The notes: a model not told the origin generated them from the letters alone. A stretch of DNA of 7,564 nucleotides from Comamonadaceae bacterium (GCA_947458415.1 CANGZG010000120.1:1-7564), one strand, 5' to 3'; positions 1 through 6,672 are shown, counted from the first letter of the stretch. Made by a program: numbers and translations.

Positions 1-1046
1 CCATCGCAATGCGGGCAGTACGCCACGCCTTTGTTTTTGTAAGTTTGCTCGCCCGGCACATTCACATTGCGCCATCTGGCACCGGTCGACAAAATCACAC
101 TGCGAGCTTTTAAAACACCGCCATTTTCTGTGTGCACTTGGATGTATTCACCCGCGCGTTCGGCAGGTACCAATTTTTCGACCCGCTGAAGGTTCATGAT
201 GTCCACTTCATACTGACGGACTTGCGCCTCCATGGCGGCTGCAAATTTGGGGCCATCCGTCTCCAAAACCGAAATGTAGTTTTCAATGCCCATCGTGTCG
301 TTGACTTGACCGCCAAAACGCTCAGCCACCACACCGACTCTGATGCCTTTTCGCGCGGCATACACCGCGGCAGCTGCACCGGCAGGACCGCCGCCCACCA
401 CCAACACATCAAAGGCTTCTTTCTCAGTCAATTTGACCGCTTCACGCGCCGCTGCATTCACATCGAGCTTGCCCACCATTTCCTCTAAAGACATGCGACC
501 CGAACCGAACACTTGATCGTTCATGAACACCATGGGCACGGCCATCACTTGCCTGTTTTCAACCTCTGCTTGGTTCAAAGCCCCATCAATGACCGTGGTT
601 TGAATCTTGGGATTGAACACCGCCATCAAGGTGGCCGCTTGCACGACATCCGGGCAGTTGTGGCATGACAAGGACATGTAGACCTCGAACTTTAAATTCG
701 TGTCAATGTGTTTGATTTGTTCCAACACAGCGGGTTCTACCTTTGGCGGATGACCGCCAGTCCAAAGCAAAGCCAACACCAATGAGGTGAATTCATGGCC
801 CATGGGAATGGCAGCGAAGCGAACGCCTCGTGACTCACCCTCTTTGGCAACCATGAAAGAAGGTTTGCGGGCATCGTTTCCAGTGGTGTCGACACTGACT
901 TTGTCAGACAGCGCGGCAATGTCCCTCAACAGTTGGTGCAATTCTTGGCTCTTGTCGCTTTCATCCAGCGAGGCCACCAAGCGGATGGGATGACGCAGGT
1001 TTTGCAAATAACTTTGCAATTGGGATTTCAATGAATCATCAAGCAT
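1..1046 (-). CDS. ahpF: Alkyl hydroperoxide reductase subunit F (NADH:peroxiredoxin reductase), C-terminus cut by window edge
   Basis: AhpF is the cytosolic FAD enzyme that takes electrons from NADH and re-reduces the peroxiredoxin AhpC. The frame runs from ATG at 1046 to the left edge, 348 complete codons. The family is about 520 residues, so roughly the last 170 are missing. Visible in order: an N-terminal thioredoxin-like domain starting MLDDSLKSQLQSYLQNL with redox motif SCHNCPDV (Cys128/Cys131), a linker, the FAD-binding VVGGGPAGAAAA (glycines at about 218-223), and near the edge VPGEQTYKNKGVAYCPHCDG with the reductase disulfide Cys344/Cys347. These cysteines match the two disulfides known in E. 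coli AhpF. It lies 113 nt downstream of ahpC on the same strand, the usual ahpCF order. The ribosome site is weak (GAAAG before ATTGCC-ATG). Sure of identity; no frameshift was seen at the motifs checked, all in one frame. Confidence 0.96.
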   Translation of the reverse strand, partial: MLDDSLKSQLQSYLQNLRHPIRLVASLDESDKSQELHQLLRDIAALSDKVSVDTTGNDARKPSFMVAKEGESRGVRFAAIPMGHEFTSLVLALLWTGGHPPKVEPAVLEQIKHIDTNLKFEVYMSLSCHNCPDVVQAATLMAVFNPKIQTTVIDGALNQAEVENRQVMAVPMVFMNDQVFGSGRMSLEEMVGKLDVNAAAREAVKLTEKEAFDVLVVGGGPAGAAAAVYAARKGIRVGVVAERFGGQVNDTMGIENYISVLETDGPKFAAAMEAQVRQYEVDIMNLQRVEKLVPAERAGEYIQVHTENGGVLKARSVILSTGARWRNVNVPGEQTYKNKGVAYCPHCD

Positions 1047-1120
1047 GGCAATTCTTTCAAAGGCTTCAAAGGTTGGGTGTGTGGCAGCAGCGGTTGCAGT
1101 GTGTGCAGGCTTTCCGACCA

Positions 1121-1144
1121 AAGGGGCGCGAACAGCACCCCCTT
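1121..1144 (-). other. Possible stem-loop between ahpC and ahpF
   Basis: AAGGGG at 1121-1126 pairs with CCCCTT at 1139-1144 around a 12-nt loop, in the 113-nt gap after the ahpC stop. No T-tract follows, so it is not a clear terminator. A 3' stem here could stabilise the ahpC message or reduce read-through into ahpF, since ahpC is normally made in large excess over ahpF. That role is inference. Confidence 0.25.
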
Positions 1145-1159
1145 GAGCAGACCAGCTGC

Positions 1160-1723
1160 TTAGATCTTGCCGACCAAATCCAGTGACGGCGTCAATGTTT
1201 TGGCGCCTTCGTTCCATTTGGCAGGGCAAACTTGACCCGGGTTGTTAGCGACATATTGAGCTGCTTTGAGCTTGCGCAATGTTTCTTTGACGTCGCGTGC
1301 GATGGCGTTGTCGTGAACTTCCATGGTCTTGATGACGCCTTCAGGGTTGATGATGAACGTGCCGCGCAAGGCCAGGCCTTCTTCTTCAATGTGCACGCCG
1401 AATGCGCGAGTCATTTGGTGTGTGGGGTCGCCGATCAAAGGGAACTTGGCTTTGCCAACCGCAGGCGATGTCTCATGCCACACCTTGTGCGCAAAATGTG
1501 TATCGGTGGTCACGATGTAAACCTCTGCACCTGCTTTTTGGAATTCTGCATAGTTGTCAGCCGCGTCTTCGACCTCTGTGGGGCAATTGAAAGTGAAAGC
1601 GGCTGGCATGAAAATCAAAACAGACCACTCTCCTTTGAATGTTTCGTTCGAAACTTGAACAAACTTGCCGTTGTGGAAGGCTTGGGCTTTGAATGGCTGG
1701 ACTTGCGTGTTGATGAGAGACAT
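1160..1723 (-). CDS. ahpC: Alkyl hydroperoxide reductase subunit C (typical 2-Cys peroxiredoxin)
   Basis: AhpC is a cytosolic peroxiredoxin that reduces H2O2, organic hydroperoxides and peroxynitrite, and is recycled by AhpF. The protein is 187 residues, the E. coli length. The peroxidatic Cys47 lies in FTFNCPTEVEDAAD and the resolving Cys166 in NNPGQVCPAKW. The start MSLINTQVQPFKAQAF and the end PSLDLVGKI are also near-identical to the enterobacterial protein. An upstream in-frame start at 1786 would add 21 residues, but ATG at 1723 is preferred: it begins the conserved MSLINT and has AGAGGA seven nt upstream. A TATGAT at 1787-1782 and a 17-bp palindrome lie upstream, probably the promoter region. 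OxyR control is common for this gene, but I see no clean four-part OxyR site. ahpF follows on the same strand. Confidence 0.98.
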   Translation of the reverse strand: MSLINTQVQPFKAQAFHNGKFVQVSNETFKGEWSVLIFMPAAFTFNCPTEVEDAADNYAEFQKAGAEVYIVTTDTHFAHKVWHETSPAVGKAKFPLIGDPTHQMTRAFGVHIEEEGLALRGTFIINPEGVIKTMEVHDNAIARDVKETLRKLKAAQYVANNPGQVCPAKWNEGAKTLTPSLDLVGKI

Positions 1724-1757
1724 GGTGGATTCCTCTTTTGGTTGAATAAAACTATCG

Positions 1758-1774
1758 AATGAGTTGAACTCATT
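1758..1774. promoter_or_regulatory. 17-bp perfect palindrome in the ahpC leader (candidate operator or RNA hairpin)
   Basis: AATGAGTTGAACTCATT has perfect 8-bp arms around one central base. It lies 35 nt upstream of the ahpC start codon and immediately downstream of a TATGAT -10-like hexamer (1787-1782, minus strand), so it would cover the first transcribed bases. That position suits a repressor site or a 5' hairpin. The regulator is unknown. Confidence 0.4.
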
Positions 1775-1781
1775 GAGAGGA

Positions 1782-1787
1782 ATCATA
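1782..1787 (-). promoter_or_regulatory. Candidate -10 element of ahpC
   Basis: TATGAT on the minus strand, about 60 nt upstream of the ahpC start. No good -35 lies 16-18 bp further upstream (CAGGGT at 17 bp). This would fit an activator-dependent promoter such as one driven by OxyR, but is weak evidence alone. Confidence 0.3.
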
Positions 1788-1817
1788 ACCAGGTTTCGGG
1801 TTTACCCTGATTGTTTG

Positions 1818-1851
1818 TGTCAATGACAGAGATTGAAAGGCTCTAAGAGCC
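1818..1851. promoter_or_regulatory. Two further short palindromes in the ahpC / small-gene divergent region
   Basis: TGTCAATGACA (1818-1828, 5-bp arms, one central base) and GGCTCTAAGAGCC (1839-1851, 6-bp arms, one central base) lie 11 nt apart, between the divergent ahpC and small Cys-rich genes. Both have the single-base centre of the 1758-1774 palindrome but different sequences. They may be binding sites for dimeric regulators; chance occurrence is possible. Confidence 0.25.
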
Positions 1852-1947
1852 CCGTCAACCCAGACCTCCTATGATGCGGCGTGATGCCGACTCAATAACG
1901 GGTCAGCCCAGCGCCTATGGACCACCCCCCCCTGCTTGAGGATGTAC

Positions 1948-2121
1948 ATGACTGAAGATGAACGTTGCTGTGGAACCGGAACCTGCATCATCAACGACCA
2001 AGGCGTCTGCTGGTGTGGTCAAGTGTGGGACGGTGAAAAAATGTGCAGGCCCCAGTCATCGGTGACGCCATCCCCACAAGAATTGATGCCCTCTGAACAG
2101 TCGCCGTCTGCCAAGGACTGA
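1948..2121 (+). CDS. Small cysteine-rich protein of unknown function (57 aa)
   Basis: I do not recognise a named family. The start chosen is ATG at 1948, because GAGGA (1938-1942) sits five nt ahead of it; ATG 1942 and TTG 1936 are in the same frame but overlap that site. The first 33 residues hold six cysteines: Cys7, Cys8, Cys13, Cys21, Cys23 and Cys33, spaced CC-x4-C-x7-C-x-C-x9-C, with CWCGQVWDGEKMC at the core. The rest is a short polar tail rich in Ser, Pro and Gln. There is no signal peptide or membrane segment, so it is probably cytosolic, perhaps metal- or cluster-binding or redox-active (inference). It ends 14 nt before the FAD oxidoreductase start, which lacks its own good ribosome site, so the two are probably one operon with coupled translation. 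The dense cysteine pattern and good ribosome site argue that it is real. Confidence 0.7.
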   Translation: MTEDERCCGTGTCIINDQGVCWCGQVWDGEKMCRPQSSVTPSPQELMPSEQSPSAKD

Positions 2122-2135
2122 GAAACATCCCGGCC

Positions 2136-3383
2136 ATGCAGAACAAATCTGCGGATGTATTGGTTCTGGGCGCAGGCATTGTGGGACTGAGCCTGGCGTT
2201 GAAGTTACAAGAACGTGACAGACACGTGCTGCTGGTTGACCGAGCCTTGCCGGGTGCGGCAACCAGCTTTGGTAACGCAGGATTGATTGAGCGCAGCACG
2301 GTCTTTCCCTATGCATTTCCCCGTGACCTCAAAACCTTGCTGGCATATGCACTGGGGCGACGTCACGCCGCACATTACCACTGGCATGCCATGCCTTCAC
2401 TGCTGCCTTGGATGTGGCGCTATTGGAAGTATTCTTCACCAGCACTTTATCCACGCGCCATAGCAGGTGCGCTGCCCTTGATCGAGCACAGTTGGAGCGA
2501 ACACCTGCCCCTGATCAACGCGGCGGGTGCCCAGGGCTTGGTGAACGAGCGCGGGTGGATCAAAGTGTTTCGAACCGCCGAAAACGCAAGTCAACACCTG
2601 GACATGGCTGCCCAAAGCAGCGCCTTCGGCGTCACAGCGAACCCATTGTCAGCGGCAGAACTTTTGGCGAAAGAGCCTGCACTCAAACCCGGCTTGCTCG
2701 GTGGCGTGCATTACCCCCACGTGCGACAAATTCAAGATCCGCAGGCACTCTCAAACGCCTACTTGGCTTTGTTCCTTCAACGCGGTGGTCAATTTGTGCA
2801 TGGGGATGCATGCACATTGCAGCCCGAGGCGAAAGCTTGGTCTGCGCAAACTGAACGGGGGCGTTTGCACGCCACCCATGCCGTGCTGGCGTTGGGCCCG
2901 TGGGGTGAGGACATCGCCCGAAATTTGGGATACCGCTTGCCCATGGGACGCAAGCGTGGCTATCACATGCACTTTCAAACCATGGCGACAACGCTTGAGC
3001 ACACGGTTGTTGATGTGGACCACGGCTATGCAATCGCGCCCATGCAAACTGGCTTACGCTTGACCACAGGCGCCGAATTTGCACTGCGTGATGCGCCTGC
3101 CACACCTGTTCAGCTGCAACGCATCGAGCCAATTGCAAGAGGCTTGACGCATTTGGGTCAGCGAATGGATGCCAACCCTTGGCTAGGGTCGCGCCCTTGT
3201 ACCCCAGACATGTTGCCTTTGATAGGTTCAGCGCCCAATCACACTGGCTTGTGGTTTAGCTTTGGCCACGCTCACCACGGACTGACACAAGCGGCCTCCA
3301 GCGGCCGATTACTGGCTGAATTGATATGCGGGCAGACCGCTTACATCGATCCGACGCCATACAAAATGCAAAGATTTGTTTGA
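2136..3383 (+). CDS. FAD-dependent oxidoreductase, DadA / D-amino-acid oxidase family
   Basis: A 415-residue flavoenzyme of the DAO (COG0665) type, which oxidises amino acids or other amines and passes electrons to a quinone (dehydrogenases such as DadA) or to oxygen (oxidases). It opens with the Rossmann motif VLVLGAGIVGLSLALKL (GxGxxG at 12-17) ending at the ribose-binding acidic Asp35. TSFGNAG follows (43-49), as in DadA relatives. The C-terminal part has WLGSRPCTPDMLPLIG (349-364) and FSFGHAHHGLTQAASSGRLL (374-393), which close the FAD site. No signal peptide or membrane segment is seen. The ATG lies 14 nt after the small Cys-rich gene; the nearest AAGGA is 18 nt away, so coupled translation is likely. 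The substrate cannot be told from sequence; the GHAHHGLT end differs from the GHGxLGWT of true DadA, so I give no symbol. It is convergent with the next gene, stops 12 nt apart. Confidence 0.9.
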   Translation: MQNKSADVLVLGAGIVGLSLALKLQERDRHVLLVDRALPGAATSFGNAGLIERSTVFPYAFPRDLKTLLAYALGRRHAAHYHWHAMPSLLPWMWRYWKYSSPALYPRAIAGALPLIEHSWSEHLPLINAAGAQGLVNERGWIKVFRTAENASQHLDMAAQSSAFGVTANPLSAAELLAKEPALKPGLLGGVHYPHVRQIQDPQALSNAYLALFLQRGGQFVHGDACTLQPEAKAWSAQTERGRLHATHAVLALGPWGEDIARNLGYRLPMGRKRGYHMHFQTMATTLEHTVVDVDHGYAIAPMQTGLRLTTGAEFALRDAPATPVQLQRIEPIARGLTHLGQRMDANPWLGSRPCTPDMLPLIGSAPNHTGLWFSFGHAHHGLTQAASSGRLLAELICGQTAYIDPTPYKMQRFV

Positions 3384-3395
3384 CAGGTACACACC

Positions 3396-3860
3396 CTATT
3401 GAGTCACAGGCGGTGGTACACGTGTTGCTTGCCAAGACACCATTTTCAAAACGCCATCTTTTTGATGCCACACACTGTGATAGCGCAGTTGAAGAGTGAG
3501 GTGGTTTTGTTTGATTCGAACCACATACTTGCCTGAGCCGGTCAAAATGGCAGTGCACCCAAATACACGCACACTGTCGTTCATGTGATCGATGCTTTCA
3601 TAGACCGTGTCGCCTTTTTGGATGGCATCCAGGTAGGATGTTTTGTCATCTACCACCGCGCTGTTTCGGATGTACACCAGCTCTTCGGCCAACAGTTGGT
3701 TCAGGGTGGCCGTGTCTTTTTGAATTTGCGATTGAAGCCGCAGATTTTCTGCCTGCAACACATCGTCAACTGAGAAAGCGCCACAGGTATCTGCATAACT
3801 CATCTGACACAACCACAATCCAGTCAAACACACAACACATTGACGAATTAAAAACTTCAT
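3396..3860 (-). CDS. Exported DUF4440 / SnoaL-like (NTF2-fold) protein
   Basis: A 154-residue protein with a signal peptide: MKFLIRQ, a hydrophobic core VVCLTGLWLC, and a likely cleavage after SYA-23. The mature part, from about residue 30, has the DUF4440 pattern: VDDVLQAENLRLQSQIQKD, then TLNQLLAEELVYIRNSAVVDDKTSYLDAI (about 52-80), then VRVFGCTAILTGSGKY (97-112) and a closing strand LRYHSVWHQKDGVLKMVSWQ. This fold is a cone-shaped NTF2-like pocket used for small-molecule binding or dimerisation; the specific role is unknown. Cys26 and Cys102 could form a disulfide in the periplasm. The start at 3860 is preferred over in-frame starts up to 3956, because it begins the signal peptide and has AAGGA six nt upstream. 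It stands alone on the minus strand, convergent with the FAD oxidoreductase and divergent from the AhpD-like gene. Confidence 0.85.
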   Translation of the reverse strand: MKFLIRQCVVCLTGLWLCQMSYADTCGAFSVDDVLQAENLRLQSQIQKDTATLNQLLAEELVYIRNSAVVDDKTSYLDAIQKGDTVYESIDHMNDSVRVFGCTAILTGSGKYVVRIKQNHLTLQLRYHSVWHQKDGVLKMVSWQATRVPPPVTQ

Positions 3861-4014
3861 GGTTTTTCCTTTTGATGAACTGCGCGATACCAAGGAGGTT
3901 GTCATTTTTTCACGGCCGATCTTATGGCTTTTTACCTGCCAACGACCAAGGCCCAAATCTCACGCTTTGTGCGATCATGATGGGGTCAAAAAGCCCTGGT
4001 CATCATCCATCCTT

Positions 4015-4041
4015 TTTGGCCTGCACGTGCATGCAGCCAAA
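4015..4041. promoter_or_regulatory. Imperfect inverted repeat upstream of the AhpD-like gene (candidate operator)
   Basis: TTTGGC-c-TGCA (4015-4025) mirrors TGCA-GCCAAA (4032-4041): ten pairs with one bulged C and a six-nt centre CGTGCA. It ends 56 nt before the AhpD-like start codon and lies within the 237-nt divergent gap shared with the DUF4440 gene. No T-tract follows on either strand, so a regulator site is more likely than a terminator. No regulator gene is adjacent. Confidence 0.35.
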
Positions 4042-4097
4042 TGGATTCATCAAGGTGACAGCGTTCAGTCAAGGGCTGAATTTTTCAAGGAATGTCA

Positions 4098-4499
4098 ATG
4101 AGCACGCTTTCAATGCCACCCCATGCTGAGGACAACCCCAAAGTCAAAGCCGTATTTGATGACATCAGACAAACCCGTCAAACTGATTTCATCAACAACA
4201 TGTGGCTGTATTTGGCGTTCGATCCTGATTTACTTGAAAGCACTTGGCGCGAAGTCAAAGCCGTCATGGCATCACCATCGGCACTCGATCCCTTGACGAA
4301 AGAAATGATTTACATCGCTGTGTCTGTGGCCAATGCATGCAGTTACTGCGTTCATTCACACACTGCTGCGGCCAAACACAAAGGGATGTCGGATGCACAG
4401 TATGCCGATTTGCTGCGCGTGATCGCTCTGGCTGGGAAGACCAATCAATTGGCCACCGCCATGCAACTTCCCGTGGATCCCGTTTTCAACAAGAACTGA
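4098..4499 (+). CDS. AhpD-like alkylhydroperoxidase / carboxymuconolactone decarboxylase family protein
   Basis: A 133-residue all-helical protein of the CMD/AhpD superfamily. The core is DPLTKEMIYIAVSVANACSYCVHSHTAAA. Glu69, Cys81, Cys84 and His88 reproduce the E-x11-C-x2-C-x3-H spacing of Mycobacterium AhpD (Glu118, Cys130, Cys133, His137), the cysteine pair and proton relay needed for peroxidase or disulfide-reductase activity. The His between the AhpD cysteines is Tyr83 here. True carboxymuconolactone decarboxylases lack the CxxC, so a thiol redox role in the cytosol is preferred. ATG 4098 is chosen because AAGGA ends six nt before it; an in-frame ATG at 4092 abuts that site and would add two residues. 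The stop is five nt from the convergent acyltransferase stop. It is not in an operon with ahpCF, and its reductant is unknown. Confidence 0.9.
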   Translation: MSTLSMPPHAEDNPKVKAVFDDIRQTRQTDFINNMWLYLAFDPDLLESTWREVKAVMASPSALDPLTKEMIYIAVSVANACSYCVHSHTAAAKHKGMSDAQYADLLRVIALAGKTNQLATAMQLPVDPVFNKN

Positions 4500-4504
4500 T
4501 TCAC

Positions 4505-6517
4505 TTATTTGTCCCACAGTTGTTTCACCACGTACGCTGATCCTCTGTGGCTGAGGTGATCATCATCCATGTAAAACAAGACATCGTTTTTTGAACCCCA
4601 GCACCATTCGTCATCACACAAAGCCTGAGCCAAATCGATGACTTTGACCTCGGGTCGCTCTGACAGTATGCGATTGACGCCAGCCCTGTGCGAGTGGGTT
4701 CGGTTTAAGAAATCAGATTTACGCACAGCACAAGTCTTCATCACCTGCTGGGTCAAAGAGATGGGCCGAAAAGTAAAACAGCTGCGGATATCGAATCCCA
4801 ATTCGGGGACATCATGCAAAAAAGTCACTTGTTTATGGGCAGCAAGCAAGGCATCCAACGTGGTTGCCAAGCCCTTCATGAACACCTCTTCGTTGCTTCG
4901 AAGGCCTTGTTTTTCACCATCAAAGTACAACACCCAGGTGCCGAATTGTGCCGACTCGATTTCGCCAAAACCCGCTCCGGTGGTGTACATGGGGCCCCTG
5001 CTGGTCAATATCACGTCTTTGACCGCCGGGTCATTGATCACGCGCCGAATGGCTTGTGAACCTTTGGTCAAACAGTTTCTGGTGTCACCACCCAGGTCCT
5101 GAATGACCACATCCAATAGCGGCGGGCAACCATCGCTGCCACCATAAAGACCGATGTCTTGGCCCTTGGCTTTGAACCGCTGCACCAACCCGCTGTAAAT
5201 GGTCAATGCGTGGCTGTCTCCCATGACCACGGTTGAGGGATTCGGTCCGCTGGACAAGCAACGCGGCCCTTCATTGCTCGCATCAGCACAATACCAATCT
5301 TGACTGGACGGCAAATCGAAAACCAAGTCAGCGGTTTGTGCTTGAATCAATTGGTGGGAAAACCTTGACTTGAATCCATCCGCCCCATAAGTGATGAGGC
5401 CAAGGCTGGCGGTGATCAGCAGCAAAGCAATCAGCACATGGGATTTAGACCTCAGGTTTTTTTCAAAACGCACAGGTCGCTCAAGAAAGTAATAGGTGAG
5501 CACAGACAAGACCAGTGCAATTGCAATGCATGCCATCCGCACGTGAGCGCTTGGTTGCGCTTGGGTCAGGATGTTGGCAAATGACAAAAGCGGCCAATGC
5601 CACAAATACAAAGGGTAGCTGATCAAACCCACACCCACCAGCATGGGATTTGAAAGAACCCGTTGGTTCAACCAAGATTGACTTCCCGCAGCCATGATCA
5701 ACAACGTGCCCATGACAGGCAGCAGTGCCAAGCCGCCTGGGAAATGCTGGTGCCGGTCAATGAAGAACACGCCCAAAAACAACAGCAGCATGCCCAGCAA
5801 TGGCAGTCCGTGCTTGATCAACGTGTATTTGTTGCACTGTGACCTGATGCGAATGATTGATGTCACATTCGATTGTGCAAACAAGGCCAACAAACTCCCC
5901 GCCAGCAGTTCCCACATGCGGGTGAATGGCAAAAAGAATGTGGCTGATGCAAATTGTTCAACCAACGCCAAATTCAAACCCAAAGAACAAGCCAATAAGA
6001 TGGCTGTCAGCCAAATGGCATTGAATTTGTGTTTGACCATCCAACAGAGCAACACAGGCCAAAAAACATAGTATTGCGCCTCTATTCCAAGGCTCCAAAG
6101 ATGCAGCAATGGTTTTGACTCTGCGGCGAAATCAAAATAACCGCTTTCCCCCCACAAGACCCAATTGGCGACAAAGATGCCCGAAGCTGATACATGTTTG
6201 CCTAGCCGTGTGTATTCATCTGAAAGCAAGGCGAACCATCCAAATGCTTGACATGACAGCAAAACCAAAATGAGTGCCGGGAACAATCGCCTCACCCTGC
6301 TTGCATAAAAAGCACTGAGGCGGAAATCGGTTTGGTTTAGGCCGTTGAGTATCAGGTTGGCTATCAGAAAGCCTGAAATCACAAAAAAAATGTCTACGCC
6401 AATGAAGCCGCCAGCCAGCCATTCAGGAAAGGCATGAAAAGCAATGACTGACAACACCGCCAGTGCGCGCAGCCCGTCTATGTCAGGACGGTAATTCTTG
6501 GCTGATAAAGCATGCAT
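4505..6517 (-). CDS. Membrane O-acyltransferase (acyltransferase-3) fused to periplasmic SGNH domain, OafA/YrhL type
   Basis: Such proteins move an acyl group (usually acetyl) across the inner membrane and attach it to surface sugars such as O-antigen, capsule or peptidoglycan. From ATG 6517 it is 670 residues, the family's full two-domain size. Counting from the in-frame TTG two codons upstream (6523): YRPDIDGLRALAVLSVIAFH (11-30) carries the conserved Arg19-x10-His30; GVDIFFVISGFLI and RVRRLFPAL follow, then SLGIEAQYYVFWP (144-156) and SYPLYLWHWPL (302-312). About ten hydrophobic helices reach to residue 380. The C-terminal SGNH esterase-like domain (about 400-672) has VMGDSHA with Ser437 and closes with DDDHLS, giving Asp653-x2-His656. 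Eight cysteines in it may form disulfides. No convincing ribosome site precedes either start, so the start is uncertain. No polysaccharide genes flank it, so the acceptor is unknown. Confidence 0.93.
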   Translation of the reverse strand: MHALSAKNYRPDIDGLRALAVLSVIAFHAFPEWLAGGFIGVDIFFVISGFLIANLILNGLNQTDFRLSAFYASRVRRLFPALILVLLSCQAFGWFALLSDEYTRLGKHVSASGIFVANWVLWGESGYFDFAAESKPLLHLWSLGIEAQYYVFWPVLLCWMVKHKFNAIWLTAILLACSLGLNLALVEQFASATFFLPFTRMWELLAGSLLALFAQSNVTSIIRIRSQCNKYTLIKHGLPLLGMLLLFLGVFFIDRHQHFPGGLALLPVMGTLLIMAAGSQSWLNQRVLSNPMLVGVGLISYPLYLWHWPLLSFANILTQAQPSAHVRMACIAIALVLSVLTYYFLERPVRFEKNLRSKSHVLIALLLITASLGLITYGADGFKSRFSHQLIQAQTADLVFDLPSSQDWYCADASNEGPRCLSSGPNPSTVVMGDSHALTIYSGLVQRFKAKGQDIGLYGGSDGCPPLLDVVIQDLGGDTRNCLTKGSQAIRRVINDPAVKDVILTSRGPMYTTGAGFGEIESAQFGTWVLYFDGEKQGLRSNEEVFMKGLATTLDALLAAHKQVTFLHDVPELGFDIRSCFTFRPISLTQQVMKTCAVRKSDFLNRTHSHRAGVNRILSERPEVKVIDLAQALCDDEWCWGSKNDVLFYMDDDHLSHRGSAYVVKQLWDK

Positions 6518-6589
6518 GAACAACAGAGTATGGGGGCTAGGCGATGTTGCACCAGCTGCTTGAATGAATCACCTGGCGCATCTTAAGCA

Positions 6590-6614
6590 CAATCGAGAAT
6601 GATCATTCTGATTG
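6590..6614. promoter_or_regulatory. Long imperfect palindrome upstream of the acyltransferase, resembling a Fur box
   Basis: The centre is a perfect 14-bp palindrome, AGAATGATCATTCT (6596-6609). It is flanked by CAATC (6590-6594) and GATTG (6610-6614), which also pair, leaving one unpaired G at 6595. From 6595 the sequence agrees by my count with 13 of 19 bases of the classical Fur box GATAATGATAATCATTATC. It lies about 75 nt upstream of the acyltransferase start. Fur or another dimeric repressor is plausible; this is unproven. Confidence 0.4.
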
Positions 6615-6672
6615 GGTCATGCAATGGCGCGAGCTGGACCTGTGAATACAGACCAGAGAATTTAACAGGGGG

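Noticed and set aside
1232..1762. 176-codon plus-strand open frame across ahpC
   Set aside because: It lies antisense to a certain ahpC gene and its translation shows no recognisable domain; a shadow frame.
2683..3138. 151-codon minus-strand open frame and other frames within the FAD oxidoreductase
   Set aside because: The sense frame has intact family motifs from end to end; the others have no motif and no credible ribosome site.
3638..4129. Plus-strand frame preceded in part by a perfect AAGGAGG at 3892-3898
   Set aside because: The ribosome-like sequence lacks a properly spaced ATG (only TTG within range), the product has no domain, and the frame overlaps the DUF4440 gene and the AhpD-like start.
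4638..5102. 154-codon plus-strand frame inside the acyltransferase
   Set aside because: Antisense to the SGNH domain, whose catalytic blocks are intact in the minus-strand frame.
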